Of a DNA stretch of 8,139 nt, positions 1 to 6,598 are shown one piece after another. Both the position numbers and the translations under genes were made by a program. Source of the DNA: Thiosocius sp965601425. Its GTDB lineage: Bacteria; Pseudomonadota; Gammaproteobacteria; Chromatiales; Chromatiaceae. The notes under the pieces are model-generated. The model searched no databases, was not told the origin of the DNA, and saw nothing but the letters and a program-made list of their open reading frames with translations. The stretch spans positions 1 through 8,139 of the forward strand of contig CBFCWF010000192.1 in the NCBI GenBank assembly GCA_965601425.1, written 5' to 3'. How positions within the stretch are numbered: the stretch's first letter is position 1; every line of letters starts with the position of its first letter.

Positions 1-2
1 AC

Positions 3-1478
3 GAGTCCGAGGCGGCGGCCATCATGGTACGCAGCGATGGCGCGACAGTGGCGGTAATCGAAAACGCGGCGGCGATTCGCGACAGTGGCGGGAACTTCAC
101 CGGCGCTGCGCTAATCGTTCGTGACGTGAGTCGCGAGCGTAACCTGCTGCACGAGATGGCGTACCAGGCGACTCACGATCCGCTGACCCGGCTGATCAAC
201 CGCCGCCAGTTCGAGCGTGAACTCGCAGCAGTCGTCGAGGACGCACTGGGCACCGATAGCCGGCACGCCCTGATGTACATCGACCTGGATCAGTTCAAGG
301 CGATCAATGACAGCTGCGGGCACATTGCTGGCGACCAGTTACTCAAGCAGGTCGCCACCCATCTCGGTGAGAATATCCGTCGGTTGGATCGACTCGCACG
401 GCTCGGCGGCGACGAATTCGGCGTACTACTGCGAGACTGCACGATCGACAAGGCGCTCGAGGTGGCCGAAGTACTGCGGCACGAGATCAAGGACCTGCGT
501 CTACACTGGGAGGACCGCAGCTTCCGGATCAGCCTGAGCGTTGGGGTGGTCGCGATAACTCGCGCCAGCGGAAGCCTTGACGAAGTGCTGCGCGCAGCGG
601 ACGCGGCGTGCTACGTCGCCAAGGATCAGGGACGCAACCGCGTCCACTTCTATCAGCCCGACGACGACCTGCTCGCACAACGCAGCACCGACATGCAGTG
701 GCTGCAAAAACTGCGCGAGGCGATTGACAACGGTGGCCTCGTGCTGCATGGCCAGACCATCTTCCCACTGCAACAGACAAGCCAGCGCCCGTCGATGTGC
801 GAACTGCTGGTCAGGATGGTCGACAGCGATGGACGCCTGGTGCCGCCGATGACTTTCATACCGGCGGCAGAGCGCTTCAATCTGATGTTCGATCTGGATC
901 TGTGGGTCATCGGGGCAGCCTTCGAACAGCTTTCGACGCTGTGGCGGGAGCATCCGGACGATCAGAGAATCTTCACCATCAACCTGTCTGGCCAGTCGAT
1001 CGATCACCCGGACCTCGAACTCGCAATACTGGAACTGCAGCTGAAGCATCGAGTCGAACCGCACCGGGTATGTTTCGAAATCACCGAGACCAGCGTGATA
1101 GCCAATATGGAACGCGCGCTGCGCCTGATGGACGAGCTGCGCCGGCGCGGCTTCCTGTTCGCACTGGACGACTTCGGCACTGGGCTCAGTTCGTTCGCTT
1201 ACCTCAAGAAATTGCCGGTCGACTACCTGAAGATCGACGGAGAGTTCGTACGCGACATCCTCGACGACCCGGTCGACAAGGCGATGGTCGACACGATCCG
1301 TCGTATCGGTGGAGTGCTGGGCATGAAGACCATCGCCGAGGCGATCGAGGACACAGAGACCTGCCAGCTGCTGACGGCGATGGGCATCGACTACGGCCAG
1401 GGGTACCATCTATCGAGACCGGCACCGCATGCGTTGGGCCCGGAACCGGAGTTGATCACGCTATCGCAGAAGGCCTGA
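3..1478 (+). CDS. PAS-GGDEF-EAL cyclic-di-GMP synthase/phosphodiesterase (5' partial)
   Basis: C-terminal part of a cyclic-di-GMP turnover protein. The reading frame is open to the left edge, so the ATG at 24 is internal. Residues here are counted from that Met. About 1-40 is the end of a PAS sensor domain (the ...IRDSGG...G..LIVRDVSRER pattern). A GGDEF diguanylate cyclase follows at about 45-210, with an intact GGDEF (128-132) and an RxxD inhibitory site (R119/D122) exactly five residues upstream. An EAL phosphodiesterase domain spans about 225-465. The EAL signature reads ELL (260-262), but residues matching the family's metal and catalytic positions are present: E260, N320, E352, D382-D383, K403, E439 and Q459. 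Both activities are therefore plausible, with product feedback on the cyclase; which dominates cannot be read from sequence. The N-terminal sensor or membrane region is outside the window. It converges on the HPP gene with a 66-nt gap. Confidence 0.95.
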   Translation, partial: ESEAAAIMVRSDGATVAVIENAAAIRDSGGNFTGAALIVRDVSRERNLLHEMAYQATHDPLTRLINRRQFERELAAVVEDALGTDSRHALMYIDLDQFKAINDSCGHIAGDQLLKQVATHLGENIRRLDRLARLGGDEFGVLLRDCTIDKALEVAEVLRHEIKDLRLHWEDRSFRISLSVGVVAITRASGSLDEVLRAADAACYVAKDQGRNRVHFYQPDDDLLAQRSTDMQWLQKLREAIDNGGLVLHGQTIFPLQQTSQRPSMCELLVRMVDSDGRLVPPMTFIPAAERFNLMFDLDLWVIGAAFEQLSTLWREHPDDQRIFTINLSGQSIDHPDLELAILELQLKHRVEPHRVCFEITETSVIANMERALRLMDELRRRGFLFALDDFGTGLSSFAYLKKLPVDYLKIDGEFVRDILDDPVDKAMVDTIRRIGGVLGMKTIAEAIEDTETCQLLTAMGIDYGQGYHLSRPAPHALGPEPELITLSQKA

Positions 1479-1544
1479 GACCTTTGGCCAACGCGGCATC
1501 GAAGCCCCGCCTTCACCGAACGATCGCCGCAACCACTGGGTCGC

Positions 1545-2126
1545 TCAGTCCCAGCGGTCCGGATAAGTGCCCGGCGCAAACAGATTGTTGCTGATCAGCG
1601 CGACGAGCAACAGCAGCAGCGACCCCACCATCACCGGGAAAAGATAACCCCAGCCGAGCCCGTGCACCGCATCGGAACCGACGACCGCGATCAGCGCGGT
1701 GGCCCCGCCAGGTGGATGCAGGGTGCGGGTTACCATCATCAGCGCGATCGCGGTGGCGACCGCAGTCGCTTCCTGCAGCGCCAGCACGTCCGGCAGGTAG
1801 CGGAAACATGCCACGCCGACCGCTGCCGAGATCAGGTGGCCGCCGATAAGGTTTCGTGGCTGGGAGAATGGAGCCCTGGGGGCACCGTACAGTAGCACCG
1901 CGGACGCGCCGAACGAGCCAATCAACAGAAGCTGCAGCCCCGGGAACCGTTCAACCGCTATGACCAGCAGCGCGATGCCGGAGAACGCGCCGAGCCAGGC
2001 GGCCAGGGTCTGCATGAGGCCGACACGCGGGCGGCGACGATGCCCGATCGAGGGGCGCGTTCGCGCATGTGCCGGGCGATCGGCGTCGCGCACCTCGCCG
2101 GGCGGGGGCCCCGTTCCGTCAGTCAT
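1545..2126 (-). CDS. HPP-family integral membrane protein
   Basis: A 193-aa membrane protein of the HPP family (Pfam PF04982), named after a conserved His-Pro-Pro motif. The motif is visible as HPPGGATAL at residues 137-145, and the upstream GSFGASAVLLYGAP...QPRNLIGGH segment (70-97) is also typical. About five hydrophobic segments can be seen (roughly 39-59, 65-81, 93-112, 117-134 and 158-181), so it lies in the inner membrane. Plant and cyanobacterial members have been linked to nitrite transport; the role of proteobacterial members is unclear, so no substrate is assigned. The ATG at 2126 overlaps the 3' end of hemB by 8 nt (ATGACTGA), indicating translational coupling. The first 37 residues are polar and Pro/Arg-rich, so Met38, just before the first membrane segment, is a possible alternative start. 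Confidence 0.9.
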   Translation of the reverse strand: MTDGTGPPPGEVRDADRPAHARTRPSIGHRRRPRVGLMQTLAAWLGAFSGIALLVIAVERFPGLQLLLIGSFGASAVLLYGAPRAPFSQPRNLIGGHLISAAVGVACFRYLPDVLALQEATAVATAIALMMVTRTLHPPGGATALIAVVGSDAVHGLGWGYLFPVMVGSLLLLLVALISNNLFAPGTYPDRWD

Positions 2127-3132
2127 TCAGCCACTGGGCGGCACGCTTGGCGAAGTAGGTCAGGATGCCATCGGCGCCGGCGCGGCGTATGCAAAGTAGT
2201 GATTCCATGGCCACCGCCCGCTCGTCCAACCAGCCGTTCTGGGCAGCCGCCATGTGCATTGCGTACTCGCCACTGACCTGATAGACGAAGGTCGGGACGC
2301 CGAACTGGTCCTTCACCCGGCGCACGATGTCGAGGTAAGGCATGCCGGGCTTGACCATTACCATGTCCGCGCCCTCGTTCAGGTCGAGCGCCACCTCGCG
2401 CAATGCCTCGTCGCTGTTTGCCGGGTCCTGTTGATAGGTGAATTTGTTGCCCTTGCCCAGATTCGCCGCAGACCCGACCGCGTCGCGAAACGGCCCGTAG
2501 TAGCTGCTTGCATACTTCGCAGAATAGGCAAGGATTCGGGTATGCGTCTGCCCTTCCGCCTCCAGCGCATCACGGATCTCGCCGATACGACCGTCCATCA
2601 TGTCGGAAGGTGCGACCACGTCCGCCCCGGCTGTCGCATGCGACAGCGCCTGCCTGACCAGAACCTCCACCGTTTCGTCGTTCAGCACGTAACCGGCATC
2701 GTCTATCAGCCCGTCCTGACCATGGGTCGTGAACGGGTCGAGCGCGACGTCGGTGACAACGCCCAGGTCGGGCAGGGCGTCCTTCAGCGCCCGCACCGCG
2801 CGCTGGGCCAGGCCGTCGGGATTGAAGGCCTCCGCAGCATCTTCGCTCTTTGCGGCCGGCGGCGTGACAGGGAACAATGCCAGCGCCGGGATGCCCAGGC
2901 CGAAGGCCTCGCGTGCCTCGCGCACCAGCAGGTCGACACTCAGGCGCTCGACGCCCGGCATCGAGGCGACCGGCTCACGTTGGCCCTGCCCCTCGAGCAC
3001 AAACACGGGGTAAATGAAATCATCCGGGCTCAGTCGCGTCTCGCGCATCAGACGACGCGAAAAATCGTTGCGCCGCATACGCCGCATGCGCGTAAAAGGA
3101 TAGCCCGCCAACGCCTCGGTATCTGTACCCAT
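2119..3132 (-). CDS. hemB: Delta-aminolevulinic acid dehydratase (porphobilinogen synthase)
   Basis: Condenses two 5-aminolevulinate molecules to porphobilinogen, the second common step of heme, siroheme and other tetrapyrrole synthesis; cytosolic, normally a homo-octamer. At 337 aa it has the usual length and resembles the Pseudomonas enzyme throughout. The two active-site lysines are K206 (in YSAKYAS) and K261 (in MVKPGMPY, where the substrate Schiff base forms). The metal region at 127-141 reads TDVALDPFTTHGQDG, with Asp/Ala where zinc enzymes carry three cysteines, so it should be the zinc-independent, Mg-activated class. The start gives the standard YPxTRxRRxRR..FSRRL N-terminus. It lies 46 nt downstream of algR and overlaps the HPP gene. 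No strong Shine-Dalgarno or sigma70 promoter was seen just upstream, so it may be read from the algZR transcript. Confidence 0.97.
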   Translation of the reverse strand: MGTDTEALAGYPFTRMRRMRRNDFSRRLMRETRLSPDDFIYPVFVLEGQGQREPVASMPGVERLSVDLLVREAREAFGLGIPALALFPVTPPAAKSEDAAEAFNPDGLAQRAVRALKDALPDLGVVTDVALDPFTTHGQDGLIDDAGYVLNDETVEVLVRQALSHATAGADVVAPSDMMDGRIGEIRDALEAEGQTHTRILAYSAKYASSYYGPFRDAVGSAANLGKGNKFTYQQDPANSDEALREVALDLNEGADMVMVKPGMPYLDIVRRVKDQFGVPTFVYQVSGEYAMHMAAAQNGWLDERAVAMESLLCIRRAGADGILTYFAKRAAQWLND

Positions 3133-3160
3133 CTGCCGGTCCGGTGTTCATGGAAAGCGC

Positions 3161-3174
3161 CAATATTAACATTG
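3161..3174. promoter_or_regulatory. AT-rich imperfect palindrome upstream of hemB
   Basis: In the 46-nt gap between algR and hemB there is an AT-rich 14-mer, CAATATTAACATTG, in which six of seven base pairs of the two halves are complementary. It stands out against the GC-rich surroundings and lies 29 nt upstream of the hemB start. It could be an operator or part of a hemB promoter -10 region (minus-strand TTAATATT), but no matching -35 is evident, and it does not fit the FNR/Anr consensus. The function is a guess. Confidence 0.25.
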
Positions 3175-3178
3175 ACCT

Positions 3179-3901
3179 TCAGTCCTGGCCGCGCAGCAGG
3201 CGCCGCACCTCGGGCGCATGGCGTCGACTGACCTCGACCGGCTCATCGGTACCGTGCAGCGAAAGCAGCAGCTGACCCTCGGCGCCCTTGTGCAAGGCCC
3301 GGGCCTTGTCGGCGGCCACCAGTGCATTGCGGTGAACACGCAGAAACAGACCGGCCAGGCGTTCCTCGATCCCGCGCAGCGACTCTTCGGTCAACGCCAT
3401 CCCCCCTGGGTGCCACACCTCGACGTACTTGCTGTCGGCACGCAACAGGATCACGTTTACGGCCGGTATACGCTGCACGCCGCCACGGTAGCTGACGTTC
3501 AGGTAGCTGCCGGTCTCGGCCAGTACGGCCTGCTGCTCCTGACTCAGGACCCGCGCCTTGTCGAGTGCACGCAGCAGTCGTTGCGGGCGGACCGGCTTCA
3601 GGAGGTAATCGATCGCATTGGCATCGAATGCGGCCAGCGCATGCTCGTCGTAAGCGGTGACGAAGATCACGGCCGGCGGGCTCGGATGGGCGGCCAACGC
3701 CAGTGCCGCGTCGATGCCGTCCATTCCCGGCATCCGGATGTCGAGCAGCACCAAGTCCACTGACTGCTGCTCGCACTGCGCCAGGACATCGCTGCCGCTA
3801 CCCGCCTCGCCGACTACCTGGACATCCCCGGGAGCACTGTTCAGCAGCGCAATCAATCGGGCGCGCGCCGGCGCCTCGTCGTCCGCAACCAGGACTCTCA
3901 T
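3179..3901 (-). CDS. algR: LytTR-family response regulator, AlgR-like
   Basis: DNA-binding response regulator, the partner of the sensor kinase encoded directly upstream. The receiver domain spans about 1-120 with the acidic pocket D7/D8/E9, phosphoacceptor D54 (in LLDIRMPGMDG), T82 and the K102-P103 switch pair. A LytTR DNA-binding domain covers about 133-237, with the patterns ADSKYVEV, LRVHRNALV and VSRRHAPEVRRLL, which closely match AlgR of Pseudomonas. There AlgR controls alginate, type IV pili and other envelope traits; the regulon here is unknown. At 240 aa it is the usual length. Its ATG overlaps the algZ stop (ATGA), and a good GGAGG lies 4 nt upstream. argH, divergent beyond algZ, is the same neighbour as in Pseudomonas, which supports orthology. 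Confidence 0.92.
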   Translation of the reverse strand: MRVLVADDEAPARARLIALLNSAPGDVQVVGEAGSGSDVLAQCEQQSVDLVLLDIRMPGMDGIDAALALAAHPSPPAVIFVTAYDEHALAAFDANAIDYLLKPVRPQRLLRALDKARVLSQEQQAVLAETGSYLNVSYRGGVQRIPAVNVILLRADSKYVEVWHPGGMALTEESLRGIEERLAGLFLRVHRNALVAADKARALHKGAEGQLLLSLHGTDEPVEVSRRHAPEVRRLLRGQD

Positions 3902-4923
3902 GATGCCTCCATGGGAAAATGCACCCGGACCTGGTATCGGCCGTCAACGCGCCCGACCACCATCCCGGCCCGGTCACCGAACGCCGCATCCAAACGCTCG
4001 CGGACGTTCTGCTGCGCCATTTGATTGCCCGGCCGCAGGGCCGCCCGACCCGGCCCTTCCGGCAGGCTGTTGCGCACCGCGAGACTGATGACGCCGGCGC
4101 GGCAGCGCCCGCTGATCGAGATCTCACCCCCTTCGGTCGCGGGCTCGATGCCGTGATACACCGCGTTCTCGAGCAGTGGCTGCAACAGCAACGCCGGCAG
4201 TCGGGTGCCGGGCGGTAGGCCGTCGATATCCCAGCGCACCCTGAGACGCCGACCCAGCCTTTGTCCCTCGATTCGCAGGTAGCCGCGCGCCAGTTCGAGC
4301 TCGCGCGCCAGGTCGGACATCTCGCCCGCATCCGACAGCGTGGCGCGAAACAGGTCCGACAGGTCCTCGACCACCTGCTCGGCCAACTCGGGATCGACCC
4401 GGGTCAAGCTTGCGATGGTATTCATGCTGTTGAACAGGAAATGTGGCCGGATCCGCGCCTGAAGGGCCTGCAGGCGCGCCTGCGATTCGGCCAGCTCACG
4501 TTGCCGCTCACGGTGCTGCTCATAGAGATAGCGCAGCAGCACCGCGCCGACGATGCCGGCAATCGCGAGATGATTCACCAGTTCGACCAGCGACGCCGGT
4601 GCAGGCGTCAGGCCAAGGTGGCCGGCGGCGGCGAACACGCCGAGCGTCACCAGCAGGATCAGCGACCATGCGCTGACACCGGCCGCCGCGTGCGACAGGC
4701 GGCCTAGCGGCTTGCGCAGACCACAGTAGAGGGCGCTGACGCTCAATGCGACCCACTGGATATACAGGGAGCGCTGGCTCAATTCGGTCCAGAAAGACCC
4801 GGGGCCGGGCGAGGCGCCGAGCGTCAGCACGATGGCCAGCAACTCGGCACTGACCACTACCGCGAACACCATGCGGATGGCGCAGAAATCTGGAAGAAAT
4901 GCGCGCGGTTTGGTCGCAGTCAT
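3898..4923 (-). CDS. algZ: LytS/AlgZ-type membrane sensor histidine kinase
   Basis: A 341-aa sensor kinase of the His_kinase (PF06580)/AlgZ (FimS) type, cognate to AlgR. The N-terminus has four hydrophobic segments (about 15-37, 53-69, 82-101 and 114-133) and no large periplasmic domain. A short helical linker (about 134-158) precedes the phosphoacceptor region RIRPHFLFNSMNTI with H161. The N box LLLQPLLENAVYHG (246-258, E252/N253) is intact. The later ATP-binding motifs are unusual: the usual DxGxG is replaced by RNSLPEG (about 284-290), and the GxG-type lid reads GNQMAQQN (299-306). An in-frame GTG at 5001 would add 26 residues, but the ATG at 4923 gives the family N-terminus (FLPDFCAI) and leaves the TATAAT at 4993 outside the gene, so I prefer it. 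Divergent from argH; its stop overlaps the algR start. Confidence 0.88.
   Translation of the reverse strand: MTATKPRAFLPDFCAIRMVFAVVVSAELLAIVLTLGASPGPGSFWTELSQRSLYIQWVALSVSALYCGLRKPLGRLSHAAAGVSAWSLILLVTLGVFAAAGHLGLTPAPASLVELVNHLAIAGIVGAVLLRYLYEQHRERQRELAESQARLQALQARIRPHFLFNSMNTIASLTRVDPELAEQVVEDLSDLFRATLSDAGEMSDLARELELARGYLRIEGQRLGRRLRVRWDIDGLPPGTRLPALLLQPLLENAVYHGIEPATEGGEISISGRCRAGVISLAVRNSLPEGPGRAALRPGNQMAQQNVRERLDAAFGDRAGMVVGRVDGRYQVRVHFPMEAS
3906..3910 (-). promoter_or_regulatory. Shine-Dalgarno site of algR
   Basis: GGAGG on the minus strand, 4 nt before the algR ATG and inside the last codons of algZ. It supports the start at 3901 and coupled translation of the pair. It is the clearest ribosome binding site seen in the window. 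Confidence 0.7.
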
Positions 4924-4990
4924 CGGGCGAAGTATATGAGATCGACGGGCATCCACCCGGGTTCCTGGCTGATGCCGCGCGCAGTTAGCG

Positions 4991-4996
4991 AATATA
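4991..4996 (-). promoter_or_regulatory. Possible -10 element for algZR (minus strand)
   Basis: The minus strand of the AT-rich core in the argH/algZ divergent region reads TATATT, one mismatch from TATAAT. It would place transcription start near 4984 and leave about 60 nt of leader before the algZ ATG at 4923. No convincing -35 is seen. A second candidate, TATACT (4936-4931), would give an almost leaderless message and is less attractive. Confidence 0.25.
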
Positions 4997-4998
4997 AT
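4993..4998 (+). promoter_or_regulatory. Probable -10 box of the argH promoter
   Basis: A perfect TATAAT sits 31 nt before the argH ATG in an otherwise GC-rich stretch, predicting transcription start near 5004-5006 and a leader of about 25 nt. The region 17 nt upstream (around 4970) does not resemble TTGACA, and there is no TG extension, so the promoter may be weak or activator-dependent. The same AT-rich core may serve algZ on the other strand. Confidence 0.5.
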
Positions 4999-5029
4999 CA
5001 CGAGTTCACAGTCATTCGGTGCCTACCCG

Positions 5030-6421
5030 ATGTCCGACAAGAAACCCTGGGCCGGCCGCTTCGCGGAGCCGACCGACGCCTTCGTCGAGGCCTTCACCGC
5101 CTCGGTGGATTTCGATCAACGCCTTGCGCCACACGATATCGACGGGTCGATCGCCCATGCGGCCATGCTCGCGCGCCAAGGCATTATCCGCCCGCAGGAG
5201 CGCGACGACATCATCGCCGGACTGCAGCGAATTCGGGCGCGGATCGATGCCGGCGAGTTCCGCTGGTCGATCGCCCTCGAGGACGTGCATATGAACATCG
5301 AGGCAGCGCTCACCGAGGACATCGGCAGCGCCGGCAAAAAACTGCACACCGGCCGTTCGCGCAACGACCAGGTCGCAACGGATATCCGCTTGTGGCTGCG
5401 CGCGGAACTGAAGGAGGTGCGTGCGGCCATCAGGCGCCTGCAGAACGCAATGCTCGACCTCGCCGAACGCGAGGCGGACACCATCCTGCCCGGGTTCACG
5501 CACTTGCAGACCGCGCAGCCGGTCACATTCGGCCACCACGTCATGGCCTGGTTCGAGATGCTGGCGCGAGATCACGAGCGCATGCACGACTGCGCGAAAA
5601 GGGTCAACCAGATGCCACTCGGCGCGGCGGCGCTGGCCGGTACGAGCTATCCGATAGACCGACACTACACGGCCGAATTGCTCGGCTTCGACGCCCCGGC
5701 GGAGAACTCGCTGGACGCCGTTTCCGACCGGGACTTTGCAATCGAGTTCGCCGCGGCCGCAAGCATCCTGATGATGCACCTGTCACGCATGAGCGAGGAG
5801 TTGATCATCTGGTCATCCGCCCAGTTCGGATTCATCACGCTGTCGGACAGTTTCTGTACCGGCTCCTCGATCATGCCGCAGAAGAAGAATCCCGACGTGC
5901 CCGAGCTGATCCGGGGCAAGTCGGGCCGCGTGTTTGGCCATCTGATGGCGCTGCTCACGCTGATGAAGGGCCAGCCGCTCGCCTACAACAAGGACAACCA
6001 AGAGGACAAGGAGCCGTTGTTCGACCTGGTCGACAATCTCAAGGGCTCGCTCAAGGTGTTCGCCGACATGATTCCGGCCATCGACTGCCATCGGGACACG
6101 ATGCGTCACGCGGCGAGCAAGGGCTTCGCAACCGCAACCGACCTCGCCGACTATCTGGTTCGCCAGGGCATACCGTTCCGCGACGCACATGAGGTGGTCG
6201 GCAAGGCCGTCGGCTATTGCGTGGAGCAGGGGCGCGACCTGGCCGAGCTGAGCCTCGCGGAGTTACGGCAGTTCGGCGATGCGATCGGCGAGGACGTTTT
6301 CGATTTCCTCACGCTGGAGGGCTCTGTGGCCGCACGCGACCACATCGGCGGTACGGCCCCCAGTCAGGTCCGTTCCGCGATCGGGCGGGCGCGCGCCGGC
6401 TTGTCCAAGCCCGACCCCTAG
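5030..6421 (+). CDS. argH: Argininosuccinate lyase
   Basis: Splits argininosuccinate to arginine and fumarate, the last step of arginine synthesis; cytosolic homotetramer of the fumarase/aspartase superfamily. At 463 aa it has the usual length and is complete. Conserved blocks are in order: WAGRF (7-11), HTGRSRNDQ (106-114), FTHLQTAQP with H158, and the family signature GSSIMPQKKNPD (278-289) with the catalytic serine pair S279/S280, followed by KGQPLAYNKDNQEDKEPLFD (313-332). The ATG at 5030 gives the standard MSDKKPWAGRF N-terminus; no strong Shine-Dalgarno is seen. It is transcribed divergently from algZ, likely as a single gene or with the downstream pyrophosphohydrolase gene after a 177-nt gap. 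No unusual residues were seen. Confidence 0.98.
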   Translation: MSDKKPWAGRFAEPTDAFVEAFTASVDFDQRLAPHDIDGSIAHAAMLARQGIIRPQERDDIIAGLQRIRARIDAGEFRWSIALEDVHMNIEAALTEDIGSAGKKLHTGRSRNDQVATDIRLWLRAELKEVRAAIRRLQNAMLDLAEREADTILPGFTHLQTAQPVTFGHHVMAWFEMLARDHERMHDCAKRVNQMPLGAAALAGTSYPIDRHYTAELLGFDAPAENSLDAVSDRDFAIEFAAAASILMMHLSRMSEELIIWSSAQFGFITLSDSFCTGSSIMPQKKNPDVPELIRGKSGRVFGHLMALLTLMKGQPLAYNKDNQEDKEPLFDLVDNLKGSLKVFADMIPAIDCHRDTMRHAASKGFATATDLADYLVRQGIPFRDAHEVVGKAVGYCVEQGRDLAELSLAELRQFGDAIGEDVFDFLTLEGSVAARDHIGGTAPSQVRSAIGRARAGLSKPDP

Positions 6422-6486
6422 CCCGCATCAACCGGATATCGATCGTGGGCGGCGCGTATCCCTGTGGCCTGCCCGAGTGCTGGATG

Positions 6487-6518
6487 GGCCGGCGATCTGC
6501 AACATCGTGATCGCGGCC
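6487..6518. repeat. Imperfect hairpin in the argH-downstream gap
   Basis: The 177-nt interval between argH and the next gene holds an inverted repeat: GGCC-G-GCGATC (6487-6497) pairs with GATCGCGGCC (6509-6518), ten base pairs with one bulged G and an 11-nt loop. There is no following T-tract, so it is not a classical intrinsic terminator; it could stabilise the argH 3' end or be chance in GC-rich DNA. Apart from this and the promoter near 6561, I see nothing coding or structured in the interval. Confidence 0.3.
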
Positions 6519-6560
6519 AAACGCATGGTGGGCCAGCTGGCCGCCGTGTTGAATTCGTGC

Positions 6561-6569
6561 TGAGATAAT
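6561..6569 (+). promoter_or_regulatory. Extended -10 promoter before the pyrophosphohydrolase gene
   Basis: TGAGATAAT matches an extended -10 (TGn plus GATAAT, one mismatch from TATAAT). It would start transcription near 6576, about 22 nt before the ATG at 6599. No -35 is found at 17 nt; TTGAAT at 6549 is too close (9 nt), which fits an extended -10 type that does not need one. It suggests the gene has its own promoter rather than relying on argH read-through. Confidence 0.45.
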
Positions 6570-6598
6570 GGGGTGATCGATACACGGACACCGCCGCG

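Noticed and set aside
501..1409. A 302-codon open frame antisense to the EAL region
   Set aside because: It lies wholly opposite a gene with clear GGDEF and EAL motifs, and its translation shows no domain; long antisense frames are expected in GC-rich DNA.
1501..1514. Small hairpin GAAG-ccccgc-CTTC between the EAL and HPP stops
   Set aside because: Only a 4-bp stem without a T-tract; too weak to call a terminator.
2254..3231. A 325-codon open frame antisense to hemB
   Set aside because: hemB is unambiguous on the other strand, and this translation is low in recognisable structure; it is a shadow frame.
3218..3763. A 181-codon frame antisense to algR
   Set aside because: algR has full receiver and LytTR motifs; the antisense product has none.
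4924..5001. A GTG start at 5001 for algZ, adding 26 residues
   Set aside because: The extra residues do not look like the family N-terminus, and the extension would cover the likely promoter core; the ATG at 4923 fits better.
4936..6192. A 418-codon frame overlapping argH on the same strand
   Set aside because: Arg/Gly/Pro-rich translation typical of a shifted frame; argH in the other frame carries all family motifs.
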